Notes: a model not told the origin generated them from the letters alone. A stretch of 37,465 nt of DNA from DASXSB01 sp036506275 (GCA_036506275.1 DASXSB010000088.1:1-37465); one strand, 5' to 3'; shown: positions 16,421 to 25,584, numbered from the stretch's first letter. Numbers and translations are program-made.

Positions 16421-17213
16421 CCAGACGCCCCACCTCCGCGAGTACCATCGGCCACAGCTCCGTCCAGCAGCACGTGTGGTCGTAGCCCGGGACGATCGTA
16501 AGGGTGCCGGGCGGGATGGGGCCGCGCGCCACGATCGAGGGCGGCACCACGCGGTCGCGGCCGCCCGCGTAGTGCCGCTGGGGGATCGCCGCCGCCGTCG
16601 GCGCGCGCGCGGGATTCAGCGAGCCCGCCAGCCGGTCGTAGCGGTGGAGATCGGCCCAGGCGTCGATGTCGAGGTTGGCGGCGATGGTCACCACCGCCAC
16701 CGTTTCCGGAAAGCGCGGCGCGAGGAGAAGCGCGAGCGTCCCTCCCCCGCTGTAACCGAACCACGCGACGCGCGTCACGCCGTCGGCGTCGAGCACTGTC
16801 CGCAACGCCGCCGCCATGCTCGCGACCACGGTTTCGGAATAGCGCGCGTCGGTCCAGAGCGCGCCGTCGCACGGCGGCGCGGGCGTGGCCCCGTGGTAGC
16901 ACGGTCGCCCGAGATAGAGCGCGGCCTCCACATCGAGCCGCATGAGGTCGAGGACGAGGGCGTTGCGTGGCGTGGGATCGCGGCTGGGGCCGCCACGTCT
17001 CCACGGCGTGCCGTCGCCGTCCAGGTAGACGTGGAGCACGGAGGAGCCGGTGCGGGCGCGGCGGAAGACGACGACGTCGAAGTCCCCGCCCCGCACCACC
17101 GAGCGCTCCATCCCGAGGCCGGCCGCCCGCTGCGCGAACGTACGCGCGGGCGAGGCGCATCCGGCCGCCGCCGCCGCCAGCGCCAGACAGATCAGCAGGC
17201 GGCGGCGAGCCAC
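16410..17213 (-). CDS. Lipoprotein alpha/beta hydrolase
   Basis: The 267-residue product has a lipoprotein signal with lipobox AAGC (Cys19), so it is probably a membrane-anchored periplasmic enzyme. It has an alpha/beta-hydrolase fold: a nucleophile elbow GYSGGG, a likely acid in GGRDRVVP and a likely histidine in PGYDHTCCW. An early HVYLDGDGTPWR strand resembles the oxyanion region of secreted esterases. The substrate cannot be inferred. The start is GTG at 17213, seven bases downstream of the solute-binding-protein stop, which makes it the last gene of the leftward transporter operon. It ends six bases from the convergent pseudocaspase gene. Cysteines in RPCYHG, APPCDG and HTCCW could form disulfides outside the cytoplasm. 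Confidence 0.8.
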   Translation of the reverse strand: MARRRLLICLALAAAAAGCASPARTFAQRAAGLGMERSVVRGGDFDVVVFRRARTGSSVLHVYLDGDGTPWRRGGPSRDPTPRNALVLDLMRLDVEAALYLGRPCYHGATPAPPCDGALWTDARYSETVVASMAAALRTVLDADGVTRVAWFGYSGGGTLALLLAPRFPETVAVVTIAANLDIDAWADLHRYDRLAGSLNPARAPTAAAIPQRHYAGGRDRVVPPSIVARGPIPPGTLTIVPGYDHTCCWTELWPMVLAEVGRLAAR

Positions 17214-17220
17214 CGCCCGC

Positions 17221-18816
17221 TCACTGGGCCAGCCACACCTTCATGAACGTGTTGTTGTCGTAGGTCGTGAGCCCGGGCTTGTAGTTGCGCAGCCGCTTGT
17301 CCTTGAAGAACCAGCCCTCCACCCACGCCACGGGAACGGAGGCGGCGTCGCCGCGGGAGAGGATGTAGCGCTGCAGCTCCCAGTAGAGCTGCTTGCGCTT
17401 GTCGCGGTTGCTCTCGCGGAGGGCGCGGTCGGCGAGGTCGTCGATCTTCGGATCCGACATCCGTCCGTAGTTGCTGCCCGCGTCCGTCGTGTAGGCGATG
17501 TGGAAGACGCCGGAGGGATCGTTCACGTCCATGCTGCGGTCCTGGCTCGCGATGATCGTGAAGTCGCCCTTGCCGAAGCTCGCGTAGCCGGCCGCGCTCT
17601 CGTGCGTGCGGAGCGTGCCGCGGATGCCGATCTTGCGGAGCTGCGCGATGACGAGCTGCGCGCGGTCCACGTAGTTGCCGACGGAGCGGACGGCGACCTC
17701 GATGTCGAGGCCGTTCGGGTGATGCTTCTCCACGAGCTTCTTGGCCTCCGCGATGTCCTGCTCCTTGGGCTGCCGGCATCCCGGCATCTTGTTGACCTCT
17801 TCCAGGGGCAGCGCGAAATCGCCCACCAGCTTGGGATCGAGGAGCGCGCACGGCACGCCCGCCCCCTCCAGCGCCTTCGCCACCAGCTCCTGGCGATCGA
17901 GGGCGAGATTCACGGCGCGGCGGAGATCCGCGTTGTCGAAGGGCGGCCGCTGCGTGTTGAGGTAGACGATGAAGAGCGTGTTGATCGACGCCTGGTAGAT
18001 CTCCACCTCGTCGCCGCGCGCGTTCCGGAGCTCGTCCGCCTGCGTCTTGCGCATGGGCGGCCACGCGTCCCACAGCATGATCTTGCCGGCCTTGGCGGCG
18101 GCGAGCTGGGTGGGCGCGCCCACCAGGATGAACTGCTTGACGCCGTCCACGTACGGGAGCCCCGGCACGAAGTAGTTCGGGTTCCGCTCCCACTCGATGA
18201 CGCTGCCGCGCTCGTACTTCTTGAACTTGAACGGTCCGGTGCCGATCTGGGCTTCCGGCTGATTGAGGTCGGAGAATTTGGCGAGGATGTGCTTGGCGGC
18301 GATCCGACACCACGCCGACGCGATGGACGGAATGAACGGCGCCGCCGGAAACTTCAGCCGGAACTCCACCGTATTCGGGTCGACCGCTTCCACGCTCGCC
18401 ACCATCGGCTTCAGGGAGGCGCCGCACTTCGGGCTCTTGAAGTCCGGCGCGAGCACGCGGTCGAACGTCGCCTTCACGTCCGCGGAGCTGAAGGGTTGCC
18501 CGTCGTGCCACTTGACGCCTTTGCGGAGGTGGAACGTGTAGGTCTTGCCGTCCGGCGACATCGTCCACCGTTCGGCGAGGTCGGGCACCACCTTCGACGG
18601 CTCCTCGGCGTCGTACTGGAGGAGACCGCTGTAGACGCCCGCCGTCGCCTGCTGCACGACGAGCGGGGATTCCGCGTGCACGTCGAGTCGCCCGGGGTCG
18701 CCGTAATCGAACCATGTCAGGAGGCCGCCCATGCGCGGCTTCTCCTGGGCGACGGCGGTCACGGCGAGGATCAACAACAAGACGGTGAGGCTCGTCCAGA
18801 CGCGTCGATTCTTCAT
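17221..18816 (-). CDS. ABC transporter solute-binding protein, family 5 (peptide/nickel type)
   Basis: A 531-residue periplasmic binding protein of the SBP_bac_5 family. It has a Sec signal peptide (hydrophobic LTVLLLILAVTAVAQ) and the family blocks VVPDLAERWTMSPDGKTYTF, HLRKGVKWHDGQPFSSADV, a central IGTGPFKFKKYERGS and PNYFVPGLPYVDG. It would bind a peptide or other small solute and deliver it to the two adjacent permeases; the ligand cannot be read from sequence. ATG 18816 has an AAAGGAG ribosome-binding site. It lies 14 bp after the DppC-like gene and 7 bp before the hydrolase gene. There is no lipobox, so it is likely a free periplasmic protein. Confidence 0.92.
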   Translation of the reverse strand: MKNRRVWTSLTVLLLILAVTAVAQEKPRMGGLLTWFDYGDPGRLDVHAESPLVVQQATAGVYSGLLQYDAEEPSKVVPDLAERWTMSPDGKTYTFHLRKGVKWHDGQPFSSADVKATFDRVLAPDFKSPKCGASLKPMVASVEAVDPNTVEFRLKFPAAPFIPSIASAWCRIAAKHILAKFSDLNQPEAQIGTGPFKFKKYERGSVIEWERNPNYFVPGLPYVDGVKQFILVGAPTQLAAAKAGKIMLWDAWPPMRKTQADELRNARGDEVEIYQASINTLFIVYLNTQRPPFDNADLRRAVNLALDRQELVAKALEGAGVPCALLDPKLVGDFALPLEEVNKMPGCRQPKEQDIAEAKKLVEKHHPNGLDIEVAVRSVGNYVDRAQLVIAQLRKIGIRGTLRTHESAAGYASFGKGDFTIIASQDRSMDVNDPSGVFHIAYTTDAGSNYGRMSDPKIDDLADRALRESNRDKRKQLYWELQRYILSRGDAASVPVAWVEGWFFKDKRLRNYKPGLTTYDNNTFMKVWLAQ

Positions 18817-18830
18817 CGAACCGTTCTCCT

Positions 18831-19670
18831 TTAACCGAGACCGCCGCGGAGGCGGGGGTCAGTCACGTCGCGGATCGCGTCGCCGAGCAGGTTCAGACCG
18901 AACACGGCGAGGCTGATGGCCAGCCCCGGGAAGAATACCATCCAGGGCGCCGTCTCCAGGGCCTGGATCCCCGCCGTCAGCATGCCGCCCCACGACGGCT
19001 CGTCGGGCGGCGCCCCCGCCCCGATGAACGAGAGCGACGCTTCCACCACGATCGCGTAGGACACGTTCGTGGTGACGAGCACGATGTAGCTCGCCAGGCA
19101 ATTCGGGATCAGATGGCGCAGGATGACCCGGCCGTGCGAGCTCCCCGCCGCCTCCGCCGCCTCCATGTAAGGCGACGCCATCACGCCGAGCGCCACCGCG
19201 CGCACGGTGCGGGCGGCGGTGGGAATCAACAAGATCGTGAGCGCCACGATGACGTTGTTCACGGTCTGGCCGAGCGCGGCCATCAGCGTGAGGGCAAGGA
19301 TGATCGGCGGCAACGCCATCAGGCTGTCCACCACACGCTGGCTCCCCATGTCGGTGGCGCCGCCGAAGTACGCGGTGACCGCGCCCCAGAGCGAGCCGAG
19401 CGTGATGCCGAACAGCACCGACGCCATGCCCACGTAGAGCGAGAGCCGTGCCCCCCAGATCACGCGCGACAGGACGTCGCGGCCGACCTGATCCGTCCCC
19501 ATCGGGAAATCGCCGCTGGGCGGCAGGTACGGCGCGAACCCGGTCTCCTTCGGGCCGTGGGGCGCCAGCACGGGCGCGGCCACCGCCGTCACCACGAGCG
19601 CAAGCACAACGACGGCTCCCGCCGCACCGAGCGGCTGCCGACGCAGGAAGTTCCGGACGTCCACGTCCAC
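18831..19670 (-). CDS. ABC transporter permease, DppC/OppC-like
   Basis: A 279-residue inner-membrane permease. It has the N-terminal cytoplasmic segment and first membrane helix typical of OppC, followed by the PSGDFPMGTDQVGRDVLSRV motif found in DppC-type proteins. Several membrane helices follow, and the EAA-like loop is MEAAEAAGSSHGRVILRHLI, which contacts the ATPase. The C-terminus ends RDVTDPRLRG, the family's usual end. The start is GTG at 19670, one base after the DppB-like stop, with another in-frame GTG six bases downstream as an alternative. It pairs with the DppB-like protein as the channel dimer. No ATPase genes (DppD/DppF) follow or precede it in the window. Confidence 0.92.
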   Translation of the reverse strand: MDVDVRNFLRRQPLGAAGAVVVLALVVTAVAAPVLAPHGPKETGFAPYLPPSGDFPMGTDQVGRDVLSRVIWGARLSLYVGMASVLFGITLGSLWGAVTAYFGGATDMGSQRVVDSLMALPPIILALTLMAALGQTVNNVIVALTILLIPTAARTVRAVALGVMASPYMEAAEAAGSSHGRVILRHLIPNCLASYIVLVTTNVSYAIVVEASLSFIGAGAPPDEPSWGGMLTAGIQALETAPWMVFFPGLAISLAVFGLNLLGDAIRDVTDPRLRGGLG

Positions 19671-19671
19671 G

Positions 19672-20634
19672 TCAGGCGTACCGGATGCGGGGGTCGAGCC
19701 ACGCGTAGAGGAGGTCGACGAGCAGGTTGATGCCGAGGAAGACGAGCGCCATGACGAGGATGATCGCCTGCACGGTCGGGTAGTCGCGGTAGCTCACGGC
19801 CTGCACGAGCGCGGTGCCCATGCCGGGCACCGCGAAGATGACCTCCATGATTACTACGCCGCCGAGAAGCCGTCCCCCCCACCACCCGATGAACGTCACC
19901 ACCGGCAAGAGCGAGTTACGGAGGGCGTGGCGATAGACGACGGCGCGCTCGCCGAGCCCCTTCGCGCGCGCCGTGCGCACGTAGTCCTGGCGGATGACCT
20001 CCAGCATCTGCGAGCGCGTGAGGCGGGTGATGGGCGCGCTGATGTAGTACGCCTGCACGACCGCGGGCCAGATGAGCTGCTTGAGATTCTCGCTCGGATT
20101 CTCGGTGAGGGCCACGAACTCCAGCGGGGGCAGCCATCGGAAGAACCGCACGAGCGCGTAGAGGACGAGCGCGCCCGTGAAGAACAGCGGCAAGCTGAGC
20201 CCGGTGAGGCTCAGCACGCGCGCGAGATAATCGAGCACGGTGTTCTGGCGAACGGCGGAGACGACGCCGAGGGGGACGGACCACACGGTGGCGACGAGGA
20301 GCGTGAGGATCGCCAGCTCCATCGACCGCGGAAAGCGCTCCTTCAGGATGTCGCTCACGGGACGCCGCTGCGTGTACGAATACCCGAAATCGCCGCGCGC
20401 GGCGCCCGCGATCCACTCCACGTACTGGATGACGATCGGCTTGTCGAGGCCGAGCTCGCGACGGATCTGCTGGATCTGCCGCTTCTGCACCGCGCTCGCC
20501 TCCGAGCCCGTCTGGTAGACGAGGATCTCCGCGATGTCGCCCGGAACCAGGCGCATGAGCACGAAGATCAGAATCGACGCCCCCACGAGCGTCGGCACGA
20601 AGAGCGCGATCCGCCGCAGGACGTACGTCCGCAT
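19672..20634 (-). CDS. ABC transporter permease, DppB/OppB-like
   Basis: A 320-residue permease with the family N-terminus (YVLRRIALFVPTLVGASIL, then FVLMRLVPGD). It has about six membrane helices, the EAA loop DYVRTARAKGLGERAVVYRH, and the usual C-terminal YAWLDPRIRYA. Together with the adjacent DppC-like protein it would form the inner-membrane path for the solute captured by the binding protein. The ATG at 20634 lies 12 bp downstream of the CoxL-like stop codon, so transporter and oxidase genes are probably co-transcribed. This hints that the imported solute and the hydroxylase substrate may be related, which is inference. Confidence 0.93.
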   Translation of the reverse strand: MRTYVLRRIALFVPTLVGASILIFVLMRLVPGDIAEILVYQTGSEASAVQKRQIQQIRRELGLDKPIVIQYVEWIAGAARGDFGYSYTQRRPVSDILKERFPRSMELAILTLLVATVWSVPLGVVSAVRQNTVLDYLARVLSLTGLSLPLFFTGALVLYALVRFFRWLPPLEFVALTENPSENLKQLIWPAVVQAYYISAPITRLTRSQMLEVIRQDYVRTARAKGLGERAVVYRHALRNSLLPVVTFIGWWGGRLLGGVVIMEVIFAVPGMGTALVQAVSYRDYPTVQAIILVMALVFLGINLLVDLLYAWLDPRIRYA

Positions 20635-20646
20635 GGGGGGCGTACC

Positions 20647-22980
20647 TTAACACCGCCCCAGCGCGCGCAGCACGCGCTCGGGCGTGATCGGCTGGTCGGT
20701 GATCTCCGCCCCGAGCGGAGCGAGGGCGTCGTTCACGGCGTTGAGGAGGGCGGCGGGAGCGCCCGTGGTGCCCGCTTCGCCCACGCCCTTGAACCCGCCC
20801 GTGATCGACGGCGCCGGCGTCTCGAGGTGATGAAGGTCGAAAGCGGGGACGTCGGCGGCGGTGGGCACCGCGTAGTCCATGAGCGTGGACGTGAGGAGCT
20901 GGCCGGTCGCGTCGTACGCGCAGTGCTCCATGAGAGCGCCGCCCAGGCCCTGCACGATGCCGCCGCACACCTGGCCCTCCACGAGGGCGGGGTTCACGAT
21001 GCGGCCGCAGTCATCGACGGCGACGTAGCGCAGCACGCGCACCCGCCCCGTCTCCACGTCCACCTCGACCATCGCGAGATGGGCGCCGTTGGTGAACGTC
21101 CACGGCTGCGCGTTCGTGAAGTGCACGGTGGCGTCCAGGCTCGGCTCGAGGCCGCGCAGCTCGTTGGAGCGGAAGTGCACGGTGCGGGCGATCTCCGCCA
21201 GCGTGAGCACGCGGTCCGGCGCTCCCCGCACGTGCGCGCGACCGTCGGCGAGGACGATGTCGTCCGCGTGCGCCTCCAGCAGCACGGCCGCCACCCGGCG
21301 AATTTTTTCGGCGAGGGCACGGCTGGCGAGGACGACGGCGCTGCCGCCGATGGGCATCCCGCGGCTCGCCCACGTTCCCCCGCCGTAGGGCGTGAGCGCG
21401 GTGTCGCCGGAAAGGACCGCGATGGCGTCGACGGGAAGGGAAAGCTCGTCGGCGATGATCTGAGCGAGCGCGGTCGGTGTCCCCTGCCCCTGGTTGGTCA
21501 CGCCCACGAGCGCCGTGACCGCACCCGAAGGCAAGACGCGTACGGTGGCGCCGTCCTGGCCGGAGATCGGCGCCCCCCCGATCCCGTAGAACTGCGCGCC
21601 CGGACCCGTCAGCTCGAGGAAGCACGCGACGCCGATTCCGAGGTGACGGCCGCGGGCCCGCGCCTCCGCCTGCTCGCGACGCAGAGCCGCGTAGCGCGCG
21701 GACTCGAGTAGACGCTCGAGCGCGGCGTGATAGCTCCCGCTGTCGTAGACGTTGCCGCTCACCGACGTGTACGGCAGCTCGTCGGGGCGGACGAGGTTGC
21801 GGCGCCGGATCTCGGCGGCGTCGAGGCCGAGATCACGCGCGACGATGTCGAGCATCCCCTCCGTGACCGCCGTCGCGATGGGGTGGCCCACGGCACGGTA
21901 CTGCGAGGTGATGACCTTGTTCTGCGCGACCACGCGCAGCTCGCCGGCGTAGTTCGCGATCCGGTACGGCCCCGGGAGCAGGCGCAGCACCTGTCCTCCT
22001 TCGACCACGCTCGACCGTGGATACGCCGAGTACGGGCCCACGCTGGCCGTGATGTGCGCCCGCATGGCGGTGACGACGCCGTCCGCGCCCGCGGCGACCT
22101 CGACGTCGATGATCTGCTCGCGGGCATGGATGTCGGACAGGAACGACTCACGGCGCGTCGCCACGAACTTCACGGGGCGGCCGAGGGCGAGGGCGAGCGC
22201 GCAGGCGGCGAGATCGTCCTGGTACACGTGGATCTTGATGCCGAAGCTACCGCCCACGTCGGGCGCGATCACGCGCACCCCGTGCTCGGGCAACCCGAAG
22301 AGGTCGGCGAGCACCGCCTGCATCATGTGGGGCACCTGGGTGGAGATCCACACCGTGAGCGCGCGGGTGGCGGGCTCGAAGTCGGCCACGAGCCCGCGCG
22401 GCTCGATCGGCACACCGGTGTGACGGCCGGTCGTGAAGCGCCGGCGCCACACGCGCGGCGCCGCCCGCAACGCGCCCTCGGCGTCGCCGCCGGCCAGGCG
22501 CGTGTCGAAGATGACGTTGTCGCCCAGCTCGGGATGGATGAGGGGGGCGCGCGGCGCGACGGCGGCGTCGGGAGACAGCACCGCCGCCACCGGCGCGTAG
22601 ACCACCCGCACCAGCTCCGCCGCGTCCTCGGCGGCGGCGGCGTCACCGGCGGCGATCGCGACCACGGGCTCGCCGACGTAGCGGACGCGGTCGAGCGCAA
22701 GCGGCCGCATCGCGCCCGTCTTCATGCCGCGATAGTGAGCGAGGATGCCGCGATAGGGTTTGCAGAGCCGCGCCGCCTCCTCCCCGGTGAGAACACCGAC
22801 CACGCCCGGCGCCTCGCGCGCGGCGGCGACGTCCACGGCGCGGATCTCGGCGTGGGCGTGGAGGCTCCGGACGAAGGCGACGTGGACCATCCTCGGGAAC
22901 GTGAGGTCGTCGACGTAGCGGCCGCGGCCGGTGAGCAGCCGCGGATCGTCCCGCCGCTTGAGAGGCGATCCGACGTGCGT
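20647..22980 (-). CDS. Molybdopterin-binding hydroxylase large subunit (CoxL/xanthine dehydrogenase family), probable ACG start or damaged start codon
   Basis: This is a CoxL-like large subunit that holds the molybdenum cofactor and hydroxylates an aldehyde or N-heterocycle. The sequence shows the Ald_Xan_dh hammerhead domain and the MoCo-binding domain: PDVGGSFGIKIHVYQDD, QYRAVGHPIATAVTEGML in place of the form II AYRGAGR motif, the VGVTNQGQGT segment, and the C-terminal GGFKGVGEAGTTGAP with the catalytic-type glutamate. The first in-frame ATG is 22890, but the conserved family N-terminus RDDPRLLTGRGRYVDDL lies upstream of it in the same frame. That frame reaches ACG at 22980, eight bases after a GGGAGGG ribosome-binding site, with no ATG, GTG or TTG between. 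I therefore place the start at 22980 (777 residues); 22890 gives 747 residues and a truncated fold. The gene overlaps no other and follows the paralogue by one base. Confidence 0.85.
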   Translation of the reverse strand, partial: THVGSPLKRRDDPRLLTGRGRYVDDLTFPRMVHVAFVRSLHAHAEIRAVDVAAAREAPGVVGVLTGEEAARLCKPYRGILAHYRGMKTGAMRPLALDRVRYVGEPVVAIAAGDAAAAEDAAELVRVVYAPVAAVLSPDAAVAPRAPLIHPELGDNVIFDTRLAGGDAEGALRAAPRVWRRRFTTGRHTGVPIEPRGLVADFEPATRALTVWISTQVPHMMQAVLADLFGLPEHGVRVIAPDVGGSFGIKIHVYQDDLAACALALALGRPVKFVATRRESFLSDIHAREQIIDVEVAAGADGVVTAMRAHITASVGPYSAYPRSSVVEGGQVLRLLPGPYRIANYAGELRVVAQNKVITSQYRAVGHPIATAVTEGMLDIVARDLGLDAAEIRRRNLVRPDELPYTSVSGNVYDSGSYHAALERLLESARYAALRREQAEARARGRHLGIGVACFLELTGPGAQFYGIGGAPISGQDGATVRVLPSGAVTALVGVTNQGQGTPTALAQIIADELSLPVDAIAVLSGDTALTPYGGGTWASRGMPIGGSAVVLASRALAEKIRRVAAVLLEAHADDIVLADGRAHVRGAPDRVLTLAEIARTVHFRSNELRGLEPSLDATVHFTNAQPWTFTNGAHLAMVEVDVETGRVRVLRYVAVDDCGRIVNPALVEGQVCGGIVQGLGGALMEHCAYDATGQLLTSTLMDYAVPTAADVPAFDLHHLETPAPSITGGFKGVGEAGTTGAPAALLNAVNDALAPLGAEITDQPITPERVLRALGRC

Positions 22981-22981
22981 G

Positions 22982-25225
22982 CTAGGTGCCCTCCCGCCCG
23001 CCGTGGAGCGCCGCCCACACGCGTGCGGGCGTGAAGGGCAGGTCGAGGTGGCGCACGCCGTGGCTCGAGAGCGCGTCGAGCACGGCGTTCACCGCCGCCG
23101 GGAGCGACCCCGCCACGCCGGACTCGCCCGCGCCCTTCACGCCGAGCGGGTTGGTGGTGCACGGCACGACGTGGTGCTCGACGTTCATCAAGAGCGTGTC
23201 GGTGGTGCGCGGCATCGGGTAATCCATGAACGATGCCGTCAGGAGCTGGCCGTGCTCGTCGTACACGACGTGCTCGCCCAGCACCTGGCCCAGGCCCTGC
23301 GCCACGCCGCCGTGGATCTGCCCTTCCACGATGACGTCGTGCATGACGGTGCCGACGTCGTCCACGGCCGTGTAGGCGACGACGGTGACGGCGCCGGTGT
23401 CGGGATCGATCTCGACCTCGCACACGTGACAGCCGTTGGGAAACGTCATCTGGGGCGAGGTGAACTTCGCAGTGGCGTCGAGGCCGCCCGGCGCCCGCGT
23501 CGCGAGGTCGAGGATCCCGACCTCGCGATCGGTGCCGGGCACGCGGAAGCGGCCGGCGTCGAAGACGACGTCGAAGGCGGCGACCTCCCAGAGGCCGGCG
23601 ACGAGCTGCCGGCCCCGCTCGATCACCGCGTCGCACGCGAGCGCGGTGGCGCCGCCCACCATCATCGTGGAGCGCGAGGCCACGGTGGGCGTGCCCGCCG
23701 GCACCTCGTCGCTGTCGCCCTCGACGAGCCGCACGCGGTCCACGTCGACGCCGAGACGCCGGGCCACGATGGGCGGAAAGGTGGAGAGATGGCCCTGGCC
23801 GAGGGCCTGCGCGCCCGTGCGCAGCACCACGCGGCCATCGCCGTCGAACCGCACGTCCACGCTCTCGTCGAGAATTCCTCCCGCCACCTCGAGAAAACAG
23901 CACATGCCGATGCCACGCAACCGTCCCGCCTGCGCCGAGCGCGCGCGCCGGTCGGCGAAGCGCTTCCACTCCGCGCGCGCGAGCGCTCGCTCCATCACCG
24001 TCTCGAAGGCGCCGCTGTCGTAGACCTGGCCGTTCGGCGCGCGATACGGCAGCGCCGACTCCGCGATCAGGTTGCGCCGCCGCAGCTCCACGCGATCGAT
24101 CCCCATGGCGTGGGCGGCGCCGTCGATCAGCCGCTCGATGAGGAAGATCGCCTCCGGCCGCCCCGCGCCGCGATAGGGCCCGAGCGGCGCCGCATTGGTG
24201 AAGACGAGGTTCACGTCGATGTGGAGCGCCGGGATGACGTACACGCTGGAGAGACAGTTCTTGGTGTTGTTGGTGCCGAACACCGCCGCGAAGGCGGACA
24301 CGTAGGCGCCGATGCCGACCGTCGTGCGGACGCGCAGAGCCAGGAACTTGCCGTTGGCGTCGAGCGCGAGCGCGCCCTCGAGAACGCCGTCGCGGCCGTG
24401 GGTGTCGGACTGGAAGCTCTCGAGGCGCGTGGCGCACCACTTGACGGGCCGGCCGACCCGGCGCGCCGCCTGCAGCAGCGCCGCGTACTCCGGGTAGGCC
24501 TGCACTTTCATGCCGAAGCCGCCGCCCACGTCGTAGGTGAGCACGCGCAGCGCGGGGGGCGCCACCTTGAAGACGCCCTCCGCCAGCAGCCGCCGCACCA
24601 CCGCCACCCCCTGCGTTCCCGCGATCAGCGTGTAGCGTCCGTCGCTCGGGCTCCACTGCGCGATGGCGGCGCGCGGCTCCAGCGCCGACGGGGCGATCCG
24701 CGTGTCGAGGAGGCGCACGCGCTCGACGTGGGCGGCGCGCGCGAAGGCGGCGTCGACGGCCGTCGCATCACCGTCCGTCCAGTCGAAGGCCACGTTGTCG
24801 GGCGCGGCCGGCCAGATCGGCGTTCCCGCCGGAAGCTCGGCGAGATAAGCCACCACGAGGTCGGCGCCGTCGCGCGCCTGGGCCGCCGTCTCCGCCACCA
24901 CGATCGCGAACGCTTCCCCCGCGTAGCGGACGCGCTCCACGGCGAGCGGCGGCAGCGGCGCGTCGACGAGGCGCCGCCCACCGCGCCCGGGGAACGACAC
25001 CGCGGGGGGGATCGCGCCGAGCCCGTCGGCGACGAGGTCACGGCCGGTGAGCACGGCGATGACACCGGGCGCCGCCTGCGCGCGCGTCACGTCGATGCCA
25101 CGGATCTCGGCGTGCGCGACGGCAGAGCGCGCGAAGGCGGCGAACGCCCGGCCGGGCACGTCGATGTCGTCGGTGAAGCGGCCGCGGCCGGTGAGGAGCG
25201 GCTCGTCCTCGACGCGCCGGCTCAC
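22982..25225 (-). CDS. Molybdopterin-binding hydroxylase large subunit (CoxL form II-like)
   Basis: A 747-residue large subunit of the xanthine dehydrogenase/CO dehydrogenase family. It starts VSRRVEDEPLLTGRGRFTDD, the conserved N-terminus, from a GTG that overlaps the FKBP stop as GTGA, so I chose 25225 over the longer upstream frame. Motifs include YDVGGGFGMKVQAYPEYAA, GPYRGAGRPEAIFLIERLID (the form II AYRGAGR-type active-site loop), GAQALGQGHLSTFPPIVA and GVKGAGESGVAGSLPA with the catalytic-type glutamate. Form II proteins oxidise various aldehydes or heterocycles rather than CO. The second large subunit directly follows, and neither a FeS (CoxS) nor an FAD (CoxM) gene is visible in the window. 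Partner subunits must come from elsewhere if the enzyme is active. Confidence 0.93.
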   Translation of the reverse strand: MSRRVEDEPLLTGRGRFTDDIDVPGRAFAAFARSAVAHAEIRGIDVTRAQAAPGVIAVLTGRDLVADGLGAIPPAVSFPGRGGRRLVDAPLPPLAVERVRYAGEAFAIVVAETAAQARDGADLVVAYLAELPAGTPIWPAAPDNVAFDWTDGDATAVDAAFARAAHVERVRLLDTRIAPSALEPRAAIAQWSPSDGRYTLIAGTQGVAVVRRLLAEGVFKVAPPALRVLTYDVGGGFGMKVQAYPEYAALLQAARRVGRPVKWCATRLESFQSDTHGRDGVLEGALALDANGKFLALRVRTTVGIGAYVSAFAAVFGTNNTKNCLSSVYVIPALHIDVNLVFTNAAPLGPYRGAGRPEAIFLIERLIDGAAHAMGIDRVELRRRNLIAESALPYRAPNGQVYDSGAFETVMERALARAEWKRFADRRARSAQAGRLRGIGMCCFLEVAGGILDESVDVRFDGDGRVVLRTGAQALGQGHLSTFPPIVARRLGVDVDRVRLVEGDSDEVPAGTPTVASRSTMMVGGATALACDAVIERGRQLVAGLWEVAAFDVVFDAGRFRVPGTDREVGILDLATRAPGGLDATAKFTSPQMTFPNGCHVCEVEIDPDTGAVTVVAYTAVDDVGTVMHDVIVEGQIHGGVAQGLGQVLGEHVVYDEHGQLLTASFMDYPMPRTTDTLLMNVEHHVVPCTTNPLGVKGAGESGVAGSLPAAVNAVLDALSSHGVRHLDLPFTPARVWAALHGGREGT

Positions 25226-25584
25226 GCGGGGCCGGGATTGATGCCGAGCAGCTCGACCTCGAAGATCAGGGTCGCGCCAGGGGGAATCACGCTGCCGGCG
25301 CCGCGATCCCCGTAGCCGAGGTGGGCGGGAATGACGAGCTTGCGCTTGCCCCCCACGCGCATGCCGCTCACGCCCTCGTCCCACCCCTTGATGACGCGCC
25401 CGCGGCCGATGGGAAAGACGAACGGCTCCTTGCGGTCGTGCGACGAATCGAACTTCTGGCCGCTCTTGAGCCACCCCGTGTAGTGCACGCTCACCGAATC
25501 ACCGGCCTTCGGCAGGCGCCCGGTGCCTTCCACGATGTCGACGTACCCGAGGCCCGATGCCGTCTCGACGATGTTTTCATCCAT
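25222..25584 (-). CDS. FKBP-type peptidyl-prolyl cis-trans isomerase
   Basis: A 120-residue single-domain FKBP that catalyses prolyl bond isomerisation. It has the family blocks SVSVHYTGWLKSGQKFDSSH, PFVFPIGRGRVIKGWDEGV, GMRVGGKRKLVIPAHLGYGD and IPPGATLIFEVELL. No signal peptide is present, so it is cytoplasmic. I chose ATG 25584 rather than the TTG at 25620 because the TTG lies in a good -35 element and the family starts near this methionine. The stop overlaps the GTG of the CoxL-like gene by GTGA. It opens the leftward operon, and may assist folding of the large hydroxylase subunits, which is inference. Confidence 0.9.
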   Translation of the reverse strand: MDENIVETASGLGYVDIVEGTGRLPKAGDSVSVHYTGWLKSGQKFDSSHDRKEPFVFPIGRGRVIKGWDEGVSGMRVGGKRKLVIPAHLGYGDRGAGSVIPPGATLIFEVELLGINPGPA

